Made by a program: the position numbers and the translations under genes. The notes under the pieces are model-generated. The model worked only from the letters and a program-made list of their open reading frames with translations. It was not told the origin of the DNA and searched no databases. A stretch of 64,000 nucleotides of DNA from Hydrogenophaga crocea (GTDB lineage: Bacteria > Pseudomonadota > Gammaproteobacteria > Burkholderiales > Burkholderiaceae_C): contig NZ_CP049989.1 in NCBI RefSeq assembly GCF_011388215.1, positions 744,001 through 808,000 on the forward strand, written 5' to 3'. Below are positions 8,711-18,750 of the stretch, piece by piece. Each line of letters opens with the position of its first letter. Within the stretch, counting starts at the first letter, position 1.

Positions 8711-9231
8711 TTTTCGGGCAGCTGCGCGCGCGGCAGGTCGCTGAGCTTGATCTGCAGCGGGTCGCTGCCGGGCGGTCGCAGCCACGAGAAGCCGCCGGGG
8801 CCGCGGCGCGGCTCGGTGCTGCCCATCTGGGTGTTGCCCTCGCGCGCTTTGCGCAGGCCGTCGCCGAGCAGGCGGTGCAGGTCTTTCTCGTAGGGCACGC
8901 GGTGCACGCGCGGCATCTCCAGCGGCGCGTTGTCCTTCATGGGGTTGACCCAGATGTAGATCGCGCCCGCGTGGCCGCGTGCGGGGCTGGGCTCGTCGAA
9001 CACCGCCGAGAGCAGCACGAATTTTTCGGGCAGCGGCGCGTCGCTGGGCCAGCCCGACACGCCCATCAGCGTGGTGTGCGCCACCGCGTAGAAGGCGCTC
9101 ACCAGCAGCACGCCGCCGAGCTTGACGGCCCAGTGCCAGCGCGTGGCCAGGCAGAGCACGAGCAGCAGCGCCGCGAGCAGCGCGTAGACGATGACGAGCC
9201 AGAGCAGGGCGGTGGAGGTGGCGGGGATCAT
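8707..9231 (-). CDS. membrane protein of unknown function in extended pqq operon
   Basis: A 174-residue protein with two hydrophobic N-terminal segments (about residues 8-28 and 34-52) followed by a soluble C-terminal part of some 115 residues containing AIYIWVNP and a Pro-rich end (SWLRPPGSDP). The stretch from KFVLLSAVFDEP to IYIWVN looks like a small alpha/beta or beta domain. No named family is recognised. It follows the ExbD-like gene by 26 bp and overlaps the next lipoprotein gene by 4 bases, so it belongs to the same envelope unit. Confidence 0.7.
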   Translation of the reverse strand: MIPATSTALLWLVIVYALLAALLLVLCLATRWHWAVKLGGVLLVSAFYAVAHTTLMGVSGWPSDAPLPEKFVLLSAVFDEPSPARGHAGAIYIWVNPMKDNAPLEMPRVHRVPYEKDLHRLLGDGLRKAREGNTQMGSTEPRRGPGGFSWLRPPGSDPLQIKLSDLPRAQLPEK

Positions 9232-9257
9232 GGCGGTCGGGGCCGTCTGCAAGGCGG

Positions 9258-9869
9258 CTAGAGGCCGGCCCGCTGCACGAGGGTGCGCGGCCGGGTGTTG
9301 ATGTCGAGCACGCGGCCCGTGTCGTCGAGGGTGAAGCGCACCAGCGTGCGCTCGTCGCCCTTGCGCGGGATCTGCTGGGTGCCGGTGAACACGATCTCGG
9401 CCTGCGGGTTCACCTTCACCACGCTCACCGACACGTCCACCGGCTGCTGGTCGCGGCTGTCGTAGTAGTGCGCGTTCACCACGTACTCGCCCGGCGCGAG
9501 GCCGCGCAGCGTGACGATCTCCTGGCGCACCGGGCTGCTCACCACGCGGCCGTTCACCAGCACGCTGCTGTTCTTCTCGCCGCGGTCGTCGCGGTCCAGG
9601 TGCAGCAGGCCGGCGTCGCGCTGGCGGAACCACAGGGTCTGGCCGCTGGGTTCGAGCACCCAGGCGTCGATGTCGTTGGGGTTGTTGTCGGGCCAGCTCA
9701 CGGTGACGATGAACTCGGCCTTGGCCGGGATGTCGCCGGCCTTGCGGCTCTTGGGGTTGAAGGCCAGCAGCGCGATGACGAAGCAGAAGACGAAGGCGAT
9801 CAACATGTTGAACAACATGTCGTAGAACGGGTCGGCCTCGGTGTCACGCGCCGTGCGGCCGATCGCCAT
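9258..9869 (-). CDS. ExbD/MotB-like stator subunit with unusual periplasmic domain
   Basis: A 203-residue protein with a short cytoplasmic N-terminus, one transmembrane helix (about 17-38) and a periplasmic domain. The start of the helix reads PFYD, matching the PF-x-D of ExbD/TolR; Asp17 is therefore the likely proton-carrying residue. Unlike ExbD, the rest (residues 50-200) looks like a beta-sandwich with NDIDAWVLEP-type and HLDRDDRG acidic stretches, similar in style to the YfaP/DUF2135 domain. The 26-bp overlap with the MotA/ExbB-like gene upstream strongly suggests a two-subunit ion-driven complex. What it powers is unknown. Confidence 0.75.
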   Translation of the reverse strand: MAIGRTARDTEADPFYDMLFNMLIAFVFCFVIALLAFNPKSRKAGDIPAKAEFIVTVSWPDNNPNDIDAWVLEPSGQTLWFRQRDAGLLHLDRDDRGEKNSSVLVNGRVVSSPVRQEIVTLRGLAPGEYVVNAHYYDSRDQQPVDVSVSVVKVNPQAEIVFTGTQQIPRKGDERTLVRFTLDDTGRVLDINTRPRTLVQRAGL

Positions 9870-10596
9870 CGGGCGTCTCCTGGGGGGGCGCGGCCGACGC
9901 GATGGCGTCGGCGATCAGCGCGTCGGCGAAGCGGTCGAGCCGCATCAGTTGCAGGCCGAGCAGGATGTTGCCCGTGAGGCCGGTGACGGTGGTGAGCAGG
10001 GCGATGCCCAGGCCGCCGGTGAGGCTCTTGAGCAGCTGGCCCGACATCGAGGCGTCGAAGGTCTGCACCTGGCCCAGCTGCAGCGCGAGGATGGAAAAGC
10101 CGATGACCTTGCCCAGCAGGCCGAGCTTGAGCTGGATGCCGTTGAGCCACCACGCCATCTCGTGCGGGCCGTGCGCGCGCTCGCCCAGCACCTGCAGCCA
10201 GGTGGCGCGGTCGGCGCCGGCCGGGGCGCAGCCGCTGCGGTATTCGTGCGACCAGTCGCCGCTGGCGCCGGGTGTGCGGGTGGCGATCCAGCGGTCCAGC
10301 GCCAGCCGCTGTTCGCCCAGCACCCAGGCGCGCCGGCCGGCCCAGGCGGTGCAGCCGGTGAACAGCAGCGCAATCACCAGCGTGAGGCCGGTGGGGTCGG
10401 CGTCGAGCAGGCGGTGCCAGGCCCCGGCGCGCCACAGCAGCAGCGCGCCGAAGGCCAGCAGGCCGGCGTAGGCGCACCACAGCAGGAACAGGCCGCGTTC
10501 GCCGCGCTCGAGCGCGAGCGGCGCGCGGCCCAGGCCGGGCAGGCGGCCCACCACGGCGGCCCCGAGCATGCGCTGGTGCGGCGCGGCGCTGCTCAT
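9844..10596 (-). CDS. MotA/TolQ/ExbB-family proton channel-like protein
   Basis: A 250-residue protein with four predicted membrane helices: about 28-46, 58-72, a segment near LLGKVIGFSILALQLG, and GGLGIALLTTVTGLTGNILLG. The last two lie close together after a cytoplasmic loop, as in the MotA/TolQ/ExbB family, whose five-subunit rings use proton flow to drive periplasmic work. The start overlaps the pqqE stop (ATGA at 10593-10596), and the end overlaps the ExbD-like partner. The ATG at 10596 is preferred to upstream start codons because it gives this coupling. Its presence in a pqq operon is not standard and no role in PQQ synthesis is known. Confidence 0.75.
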   Translation of the reverse strand: MSSAAPHQRMLGAAVVGRLPGLGRAPLALERGERGLFLLWCAYAGLLAFGALLLWRAGAWHRLLDADPTGLTLVIALLFTGCTAWAGRRAWVLGEQRLALDRWIATRTPGASGDWSHEYRSGCAPAGADRATWLQVLGERAHGPHEMAWWLNGIQLKLGLLGKVIGFSILALQLGQVQTFDASMSGQLLKSLTGGLGIALLTTVTGLTGNILLGLQLMRLDRFADALIADAIASAAPPQETPDGDRPHGA

Positions 10597-11729
10597 GGCG
10601 CGGGCTCGGGGTGCAGCAGGCGCGATTCGGCGTCGCTGCGGAACACGATGGGGATGTGGCGGCGCGCCGGTGCCTCGCGCACCAGGCGCAGCACCCGTTC
10701 GTGCTGCGGGCTCTTGCTGCACACCGGGTCGGTGTTGGCCGCATCGCCCGTGATCTGGAAGGCCTGGCAGCGGCAGCCGCCGAAATCCTTGTGGCGCTCG
10801 TGGCAGCTGCGGCAGGGCTCGCGCATCCAGTCTTCGCCGCGGAAGGCGTTGAAGGCGCCGCTGCGCTGCCAGATCTCGGCCAGCGTGTGCTCGCGCACGC
10901 TGGGCAGCGCCAGGCCGGGCAGCTCGCGCGCGTTGTGGCAGGGCATGGCCAGGCCGTCGGGCGCGACCGACAGGAACACCGAGCCCCAGCCGTTCATGCA
11001 GGCCTTGGGCCGGTCCTCGAAGTAGTCGGGCACCACGAACAGCAGGCGGCAGCGGTTGCCGATGCGCTCGCGGTATTGGTTCACCACGGCTTCGGCGTGC
11101 AGCAACTGCTCGCGCGTGGGCATGAGGTGGTCGCGGTTGACCCAGGCCCAGCCGTAGTACTGCGTGTTCGCGAGTTCGAGGTACTCGGCGCCCAGGTCCA
11201 GCGCCATCTCGATGATCTTGTCCACGTGCGGCAGGTTGTGCCGGTGCAGCACGCAGTTCATCACCATGGGCCAGCCCTGGTCCTTGATGGTGCGCGCCAC
11301 GCGCTGCTTGAGCTCGAAGGTGCGCGTGTGGCTCAGGAAATCATTGAGCTCGCGCGTGCTGTCCTGGAACGAGAGCTGCACGTGGTCCAGACCGGCGTCG
11401 TGCAGGCGCTGGGCGCGCGCGGGCGTGAGGCCCACGCCCGAGGTGATGAGGTTGGTGTAGAAGCCCAGCCGGCGCGCCTCGGCCACCAGTTCTTCGAGGT
11501 CGTCGCGCAGCAGCGGCTCGCCGCCCGAGAACCCCAGTTGCGCCGCGCCGAGCGCGCGCGCCTGCTGCATCACGTTCACCCACTCGGCGGTGCTCAGCTC
11601 CTGGGTGATGCGCGCATGCCGCGTGGGGTTGTAGCAAAACACGCAGTGCAGCGGGCAGCGGTAGGTGAGCTCGGCCAGCAGCCACAGCGGCGGGCCGGTG
11701 CGGTGGCTGGGTTCAGTCCAGCCAGCCAC
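10593..11729 (-). CDS. pqqE: PqqE, radical SAM enzyme of PQQ biosynthesis
   Basis: A 378-residue radical SAM protein that links the Glu and Tyr side chains of PqqA, the first committed step of PQQ synthesis. The [4Fe-4S]-SAM site is RCPLHCVFC (Cys25, Cys29, Cys32). The C-terminal SPASM region supplies further cysteines, seen in AMPCHN, EPCRSCHERH and GGCRCQAF, for auxiliary clusters. It binds PqqA through PqqD, whose gene overlaps the start of pqqE by 17 bases. Length and motifs fit the family fully. Confidence 0.97.
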   Translation of the reverse strand: MAGWTEPSHRTGPPLWLLAELTYRCPLHCVFCYNPTRHARITQELSTAEWVNVMQQARALGAAQLGFSGGEPLLRDDLEELVAEARRLGFYTNLITSGVGLTPARAQRLHDAGLDHVQLSFQDSTRELNDFLSHTRTFELKQRVARTIKDQGWPMVMNCVLHRHNLPHVDKIIEMALDLGAEYLELANTQYYGWAWVNRDHLMPTREQLLHAEAVVNQYRERIGNRCRLLFVVPDYFEDRPKACMNGWGSVFLSVAPDGLAMPCHNARELPGLALPSVREHTLAEIWQRSGAFNAFRGEDWMREPCRSCHERHKDFGGCRCQAFQITGDAANTDPVCSKSPQHERVLRLVREAPARRHIPIVFRSDAESRLLHPEPAP

Positions 11730-11982
11730 GGCGGCTTCCTTCTTCGAGCAGGGCGCGCACCTGCCCGCCGATGCCCAGCACGCTGAACGCGGTCTCGAGG
11801 TCGGCCACGATGCCGTCGAGGCTGTGCGCGCCGTCGCAGCGCTTGAGGATCTCGGCCGCGCTGTGGTTGAGCTGGACCATGCCCTCGGGGTAGAGCAGCA
11901 CCCAGGCCTGCTGGGCGTCTTCGTACTGCAGGCGGAAGCGGCGCGACAGGCGCGGCAGATCGGGCAGGGGGGTGTCGGTCAT
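11713..11982 (-). CDS. pqqD: PqqD, PqqA-binding chaperone
   Basis: An 89-residue winged-helix-like peptide chaperone that presents PqqA to PqqE. The sequence shows the typical RLSRRFRLQYEDAQ start, LLYPEG and LN-x-SA-x-EIL segments, and a C-terminal helix ending in WLD. The 17-base overlap with pqqE and 13-bp gap after pqqC fit the conserved gene order. Length is as usual for the family. Confidence 0.95.
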   Translation of the reverse strand: MTDTPLPDLPRLSRRFRLQYEDAQQAWVLLYPEGMVQLNHSAAEILKRCDGAHSLDGIVADLETAFSVLGIGGQVRALLEEGSRRGWLD

Positions 11983-11995
11983 GGGAGCGGTCCCT

Positions 11996-12694
11996 TCATT
12001 CGCAAGAGGCCTTCTCGATCGCGTCGAGCATGGTCCAGAGGATGTCGAGCTTGAACTGCAGGATCTCCAGCGCGCGCTGTTGCTGCTCGCGCGTGGTGAA
12101 GTGCGCCAGCGTCACGCGCAGGCCGTGTTCGACGTCGCGGCTGGCCAGGGGAATGCGGCTGCGGAAATAGCCCAGTCCCTCGGCCTCGATCCAGGGGTAG
12201 TGCTGCGGCCAGCTGGCGAGCCGGTCCTTGTGGATCTGCGGCGCGAACATCTCGGTGAGCGAAGAGCAGACGGCCTCCTGCCAGGGCGCGCGCGCCGCGA
12301 AATTCACGTAGGCGTCGCACGCGAAGCGCACGCCGGGCACCACGCGCTGCAGCGAGAGCAGCTCGGCGCGCGGGATGCCCACCGCTTCGCCCAGCCGCGT
12401 CCAGGCCTCGATGCCGCCGGCGTTCGGGCCCTGGTGATCGCCCTGGCCGTCGTGGTCGAGGATGCGCTCCACCCACAGACGGCGGTGCTCGCGGTCGGGC
12501 ATGTTGGCGAGGATGGCGGCGTCCTTGCGCGGGATGCAGACCTGGTAATAGAAGCGGTTGGCCACCCAGCAGCGGATCTCGTCGGGCGTGCAGCCGCCCG
12601 CGTTCATGCGCACGTTGAACGGGTGGTGGATGTGGTACGCGCGGCCCTTGGCGCGCAGCTGCGCTTCGAATTCGGTGGGGGTCCAGGCGTCCAC
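11996..12694 (-). CDS. pqqC: PqqC, PQQ synthase
   Basis: A 232-residue, cofactor-free oxidase that performs the last ring closure and eight-electron oxidation to PQQ. Family marks are YHIHHPFN, the NRFYYQ helix, [15 protein letters not shown] and HYPWI. No ATG fits; the GTG at 12694 (then [12 protein letters not shown]) is chosen because it starts 8 bp after the pqqB stop, with a GAGG ribosome-binding site overlapping that stop, and gives normal length. It is the third gene of the canonical pqqABCDE order. Confidence 0.93.
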   Translation of the reverse strand: MDAWTPTEFEAQLRAKGRAYHIHHPFNVRMNAGGCTPDEIRCWVANRFYYQVCIPRKDAAILANMPDREHRRLWVERILDHDGQGDHQGPNAGGIEAWTRLGEAVGIPRAELLSLQRVVPGVRFACDAYVNFAARAPWQEAVCSSLTEMFAPQIHKDRLASWPQHYPWIEAEGLGYFRSRIPLASRDVEHGLRVTLAHFTTREQQQRALEILQFKLDILWTMLDAIEKASCE

Positions 12695-12702
12695 GGCGAG
12701 CC

Positions 12703-13620
12703 TCAGAAGTGAATCACCATTCCGTCGTGCGCGACCTCGACGCCGTGGCGCACGAGCTCGGCCCGCTCGGGCGAGTCCTCGATCAGGATGGGGTTGGTGT
12801 TGTTGATGTGGATGAGCACCTTGCGCACCGAGGCCGGCAGGCGCGAGAGCTCGCTCAGCATGCCGCCGGGGCCGCTTTGCGGCAGGTGGCCCATCTCGGC
12901 CGCGCGCTTCTTCGACAGGCCCAGCCGGATCATTTCGTCCTCGGTCCAGAAGGTGCCGTCGACCAGCACGGTGTGGCAGCCCGCCATGAGCGCGCGCAGC
13001 GCGGGCGTGAGCGCGCCCAGGCCGGGCGCGTAGAACACCTGCGCGCCGCTCTGCGGGTTCTTCAGCAGCAGGCCGATGTTGTCGCCCGGCCGCGGCCGGC
13101 CGCGGAACGGCGAGTACGGCGGCGGCTGCGAATCGAGCGCCACGGCCACCACCTGCAGGCCGGGCACGCCCGGCGGCTCGATGGCGCGGCCGTCCAGGGG
13201 CAGCGGGTGCTCGGCCACGCCGCAGTAGTGCGAGAGCACGCGCGTGAGCGGCAATGCGTTGCCGATGTCCGAGAGCACCTCGGGCGTGGCCAGCAGCGGC
13301 AGCGGCGTGCTGCGCTCGCGCAGCATGAGCAGGCCGGTCACGTGGTCGATCTGCGCGTCCATCAGCAGCACGGCGGCGATGCCGCTGTCGCGCACGGCGC
13401 GCGCGGGCTGCAGGGGCGGGTGTTCGCGCACCTGCTGCAGCACGTCGGGCGAGGCGTTCACCAACAGCCAGTCCTGGCCGTTGGCGCTCACCGCGATCGA
13501 GCTCTGCGTGCGCGCGCGCGCCTTCACCGTGCCGGTGCGCAGGCCCTGGCAGTTGGCGCAGTTGCAGTTCCACTGCGGAAAACCGCCACCGGCGGCAGAG
13601 CCCAGGACGCGGATGTGCAT
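12703..13620 (-). CDS. pqqB: PqqB, metallo-beta-lactamase-fold hydroxylase
   Basis: A 305-residue protein starting [19 protein letters not shown], the hallmark of PqqB. The CNCANC zinc-binding cysteines follow, and the fold's metal region is [10 protein letters not shown]; the C-terminus carries the HINNTNPIL segment. It hydroxylates the Glu-Tyr crosslinked product in PQQ synthesis. It starts 64 bp after pqqA, with a strong hairpin in that gap, so it is expected at a lower level than pqqA. Confidence 0.96.
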   Translation of the reverse strand: MHIRVLGSAAGGGFPQWNCNCANCQGLRTGTVKARARTQSSIAVSANGQDWLLVNASPDVLQQVREHPPLQPARAVRDSGIAAVLLMDAQIDHVTGLLMLRERSTPLPLLATPEVLSDIGNALPLTRVLSHYCGVAEHPLPLDGRAIEPPGVPGLQVVAVALDSQPPPYSPFRGRPRPGDNIGLLLKNPQSGAQVFYAPGLGALTPALRALMAGCHTVLVDGTFWTEDEMIRLGLSKKRAAEMGHLPQSGPGGMLSELSRLPASVRKVLIHINNTNPILIEDSPERAELVRHGVEVAHDGMVIHF

Positions 13621-13633
13621 GTCAGCCCACCAA

Positions 13634-13666
13634 GAAAAAGGCGCACGCGTGGATCACACGTGCGCC
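13634..13666 (-). terminator. hairpin attenuator between pqqA and pqqB
   Basis: On the minus strand an 8-bp perfect stem (GGCGCACG and CGTGCGCC; plus-strand arms 13640-13647 and 13659-13666) with an 11-base loop is followed by a run of five T residues. It sits in the 64-bp gap between pqqA and pqqB and looks like a Rho-independent terminator. In other bacteria a similar arrangement makes the pqqA message far more abundant than the rest; the same purpose is inferred here. Confidence 0.75.
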
Positions 13667-13684
13667 CGGACGCTTCACCGCGGG

Positions 13685-13771
13685 TCAGCGGTTGGCGATG
13701 TACATGGTGATCTCGAAGCCGAAGCGCAGGTCGGTGAAGGCCGGGGCGGTCCATGGCGAAGGGGTTTGCAT
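13685..13771 (-). CDS. pqqA: PqqA precursor peptide
   Basis: A 28-residue peptide whose Glu20 and Tyr24 (in the E-ITM-Y motif) supply the carbon skeleton of PQQ. The surrounding PAFTDLRFGFE and YIANR residues match PqqA of other proteobacteria; the N-terminus is a few residues longer than the usual 23-24. An AGGAGACAAC ribosome-binding site lies just before the ATG. It is the first gene of the minus-strand operon, reading away from the peptidase gene at 13868 across a 96-bp shared promoter region. Confidence 0.96.
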   Translation of the reverse strand: MQTPSPWTAPAFTDLRFGFEITMYIANR

Positions 13772-13867
13772 GGCGTTGTCTCCTGTGGGGTTGGCATGGA
13801 ACGTGACTGCGGCGGGCTGGCGTGTCACACCGACCGCTCGCCCCCACCCAACTGCAAAATCGATGCC

Positions 13868-14932
13868 ATGTCGCCACGCCCGTTCACATTGCCCCTGCCA
13901 CGCGCCCAGCGCATGGCCTGGCGCGAGCGCGGCGCGCGCGAGGGTGAAGCCTGGCTGGTGCTGCACGGCGGCCCCGGCAGCGGCGGCAACCCGGGCCTGT
14001 GGGCGGCGCTGTCGCCGGCCTCGCAGCGCGCCGTGATGCCCGACCAGCGCGGCAGCGGCGCCAGCGCGCCGCGCGGCGGCCTGCGCGGGCAGACCGCGGC
14101 ACAGCTCGTGGCCGATGCCGAGGCCCTGCGCGGGCACCTGGGCATCGCGCGCTGGAACCTGCTGGGGGGATCGTGGGGCGCGGTGCTGGCACTGCTCTAC
14201 GCGCAGGCGCACCCCGGACACGTGGGGCAGGTGGTGTTGCGTGGGGCCTTCGCGCTGCGCGCGGTCGAGATCGCGGGCGTGCTCCTGCCCGCGCCGCGCT
14301 GGGGGAAAACCCTGGGGCCCTTGGCCCATCCCCTGCCCGCGGGCGGTCGTCTGTCGCTGCCCGCGGTGCTCAAGCGGCGGGTGCAGTTGCTGCAATCTGG
14401 CACACCGGGTGTTGCATCGCTGCGCGCCGGTCGCGCCTGGGCGCTGATGGAGGCCTTGCTGGCCGCGCACGGTCAGCGCCGCGCGCTGCGCCACGCGCCC
14501 GCGGGCGCGCCGCGAAGCGCCGCGCTGCGTCGCCAGTGGGCCGTCACGCAGCGTGGGCTGCGGCGCGCACAGGCCCGGGCTTGCGCCACGCGGGCCGACC
14601 GGCGCGACCGCCAGGTCTGGCGCCGCCTGCGCGTGCAGGCCCGGCTGCTGCGCCGCCGCGCCGGCCTGCGCCCGGGCGCCTTGCAACGCGCGGTGATCGC
14701 CTGCGCGCGCGCGGGGGTGGCCGTGCACTGGCTGCATGGGGATTTCGACGCCGTGTGCCCACCGGCCAACAGCGCGCGCGGGGCCGCGCTGGGCCGCGCC
14801 CACGGCGGCCCCGTGCGGCACACGCGGGTGCACAGCGGCCACCTGGCCCACGAACCCGCGATGGCGCGGGCCTTGCGCGCGGCCGCTGTCGGGCCGGGGC
14901 AGGCGCCCGACGCGCCCGCCGAGGCCGCATGA
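13868..14932 (+). CDS. proline iminopeptidase-like alpha/beta hydrolase (S33)
   Basis: A 354-residue alpha/beta hydrolase. The oxyanion region is LHGGPGSGGNPGLW, the nucleophile elbow is GGSWGA (Ser near residue 103), the acid is in LHGDFDAVCP and the histidine in HSGH near the end. These are family marks of prolyl iminopeptidases; the middle cap region is Arg-rich and atypical. It has no signal peptide and should be cytoplasmic. It is divergent from pqqA and overlaps the relay hydrolase 2 gene by 4 bases. A role in trimming or degrading PqqA is possible by context, but only inferred. Confidence 0.8.
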   Translation: MSPRPFTLPLPRAQRMAWRERGAREGEAWLVLHGGPGSGGNPGLWAALSPASQRAVMPDQRGSGASAPRGGLRGQTAAQLVADAEALRGHLGIARWNLLGGSWGAVLALLYAQAHPGHVGQVVLRGAFALRAVEIAGVLLPAPRWGKTLGPLAHPLPAGGRLSLPAVLKRRVQLLQSGTPGVASLRAGRAWALMEALLAAHGQRRALRHAPAGAPRSAALRRQWAVTQRGLRRAQARACATRADRRDRQVWRRLRVQARLLRRRAGLRPGALQRAVIACARAGVAVHWLHGDFDAVCPPANSARGAALGRAHGGPVRHTRVHSGHLAHEPAMARALRAAAVGPGQAPDAPAEAA

Positions 14933-15912
14933 ACCGGCGGCGTGCGCTGGCCATGGCCCTGGCCTGCAGCGGCCTGGGTGCGGGCTGCGGCAGCGCCACG
15001 CGCCCCGGGTCCGGTGAGCGCGAACCGCCGTGGCGTGCCCTGGCCGATGGCCTGTGGGTCTGGGACGGCGCCAACGCCGAGATCGACGCGCACAACGCCG
15101 GCCACGTGGCGCCCACGGTGGCGCTGGTGCGCGGGCCAAAGGCGCTGCTCATCGACCCCGGCCCGAGCGCCCGCCACGCGCAGCGCGTGCGCGCCTCGCT
15201 GCGCGCGCGTTTCGGTGCCGAGGTGGTGGCCATCGTGAACACCCATGCGCACGCCGAGAACGTGCTGGGCAATGCGGCCTTCGCCGACGGCATCGGCGCC
15301 GGCCGCGTGCGTGTGTGGGCCAGCGCCGCCACGCGCCAGGCGATGCAGCAGCGCTGCCCGGCCTGTCTCAAGAGCCTCACCGAGCGCGTGGGCGCTGAGG
15401 CCATGGCGGGCACGGCCATCGTGCTGCCCACCGACACCCTGGCCGAGGGCGATGCGCTCACGCTGGGCGGGGTGCGTCTGCGCGCGCTGCGCGTGGAACA
15501 GGGCCACACCGAAGGCGACCTGGTGCTCTGGTGGCCCGAGGCCGGCGTGCTGATCGCCGGGGGGCTGGTGTGCGACGGCCGCCTGCCCGAGCTGGCCCAA
15601 GGCTCGCTCGACGGCTGGCTGGCCGCGCTGCAGCGGCTGGCGGCGCTGCAGCCGCGCGTGGTGGTGGGTAGCCGCGTGACCGACGCGCAGGGCATCGTGC
15701 AGACCCAGCGCTACCTGACCACCTTGCGCCGCGAGGTGCTCGCGGCCATGGACGCCGGCCGGCTCGCGGGCGAGCGCGGCCTGGTGCCCATGGACGACTG
15801 GCGCCACTGGGCCGGCCACGCCGAGCGGCAGGGGTTCAATGTGCAGCGCGCGTGGCGGGAGCTGGAGGCGGTGTGGATGCAGGCACCGTCCGGCGCGGCG
15901 ACGTCGCGTTGA
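14929..15912 (+). CDS. quinoprotein relay system zinc metallohydrolase 2
   Basis: A 327-residue metallo-beta-lactamase-fold protein with a signal region that could be a lipoprotein type (Cys20 in GAGC) or a plain Sec signal. The metal motif reads NTHAHAENVLGN: His106 and His108 are present, but the usual Asp-His pair is Glu110-Asn111, which would change metal binding. Later GHTEGD is a typical fold motif. Members of this type accompany PQQ dehydrogenases and the SoxYZ-like carrier; the reaction is unknown. Start overlaps the peptidase stop in ATGA. Confidence 0.83.
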   Translation: MNRRRALAMALACSGLGAGCGSATRPGSGEREPPWRALADGLWVWDGANAEIDAHNAGHVAPTVALVRGPKALLIDPGPSARHAQRVRASLRARFGAEVVAIVNTHAHAENVLGNAAFADGIGAGRVRVWASAATRQAMQQRCPACLKSLTERVGAEAMAGTAIVLPTDTLAEGDALTLGGVRLRALRVEQGHTEGDLVLWWPEAGVLIAGGLVCDGRLPELAQGSLDGWLAALQRLAALQPRVVVGSRVTDAQGIVQTQRYLTTLRREVLAAMDAGRLAGERGLVPMDDWRHWAGHAERQGFNVQRAWRELEAVWMQAPSGAATSR

Positions 15913-15927
15913 ACGGCTGCGCCCGGG

Positions 15928-17940
<2,013 letters not shown>

Positions 17941-18264
17941 GTTGTCTCCTGCACCGGGCGCCGGCGGCAGACCACCCCAGTAGTCCGCCGCCCATCGGGG
18001 GTCCTCACCGTGTTCGGCGGGACGTCCTCTGTCGGGGCGATCGCTCTTGTCGGTCATGAAATTCTCTTCATATCGGTTGCGCGCGACAACACGGAACTTT
18101 CCCGCAATGCTTCCGGCTGACACACGGTGTCTCCGGTGTTGTTCCCTGCAAGAAGCCGGCCACGCGGACACTGTTCCGATTTGGAGCAATGCGCCCGTGG
18201 CAGCCCCACGGGCCCGCTTTTTGCAGACCTGGGGCAGGACCGTTTCGAACCCTGGAGACAACGC
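17941..18264. promoter_or_regulatory. divergent control region between the AcoR-type activator and pedF
   Basis: No gene is seen here apart from a possible N-terminal extension of the activator up to 18057. The region holds an imperfect inverted repeat TGTTCC-N5-GGAGCA at 18172-18188, and another TGTTCC near 18139. These lie 23-70 bp upstream of the candidate sigma-54 promoter at 18211 and are candidate activator sites. Whether the activator gene is autoregulated cannot be told. Confidence 0.45.
18211..18225 (+). promoter_or_regulatory. candidate sigma-54 promoter for pedF
   Basis: GG at 18211-18212 and GC at 18223-18224 are exactly ten bases apart, and the -12 part TTTTTGCA is a good match. 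The -24 part (CGGGCCC) is a weaker match to TGGCAC. Transcription would start near 18236, 29 bases before the pedF ATG. The AcoR-type activator gene lies just on the other side, which supports the call. Confidence 0.5.
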
Positions 18265-18750
18265 ATGAAGACCCCCACCCGCCCCCGAACCCTGTTGCGC
18301 GCGCTCACCGCGCTCGGCCTCGCCGCTGCGCTGGCCAGCGCCTTCGCCCATGGCGACGTGACGCCGCAAGCGGTGGACACCAGCACGCTGCCGCCGCTCG
18401 GCGCCAAGTGGCTGGACGCCAACCCCTACAGCAGCGGCCCCGCGCACAAAGAGGCGCTGCGCATCGGCACCTCGGCCTACAACCAGAACTGCGCGCGCTG
18501 CCACGGCCTGGAGGCGATCTCGGGCGGCATCTCGCCCGACCTGCGCAAGTTCGACGCCGACTGCACAGGCCTGGCCGACCCGGCCAAGAAGGCCGCCTGC
18601 TACAAGGAGATGGACGACTACTACCTGGCCACCGTGCGCCGCGGCCGTGTGCGCGACGGCCGCGTCTACATGCCGCCCTTCGAGGGCACCATGAACCAGG
18701 AAGCGATCTGGGCGATCAAGACCTACCTGGAGACGCGCCGTGAAAAGTGA
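18265..18750 (+). CDS. pedF: cytochrome c-550 PedF
   Basis: A 161-residue periplasmic cytochrome with a signal peptide ending near Ala28 (SAFA-HGDVTP). Heme is attached at CARCH (Cys76, Cys79, His80). The segment HGDVTPQAVDTSTLPPLG and the MPPFEG region with the likely Met ligand match cytochrome PedF, the electron acceptor linked to PQQ ethanol and 2-phenylethanol dehydrogenases. GGAGACAACGC precedes the ATG as ribosome-binding site. It overlaps the next gene by 11 bases. Confidence 0.92.
   Translation: MKTPTRPRTLLRALTALGLAAALASAFAHGDVTPQAVDTSTLPPLGAKWLDANPYSSGPAHKEALRIGTSAYNQNCARCHGLEAISGGISPDLRKFDADCTGLADPAKKAACYKEMDDYYLATVRRGRVRDGRVYMPPFEGTMNQEAIWAIKTYLETRREK

Noticed and set aside
8030..10596. 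Zorya-type defence system based on the MotA/ExbD-like pair
   Set aside because: Zorya needs helicase and nuclease partners, which are absent; neighbours are envelope proteins and pqq genes.
17941..18057. N-terminal extension of the AcoR-type activator
   Set aside because: The frame is open, but the ATG at 17940 has a far better ribosome-binding site; kept only as an alternative.
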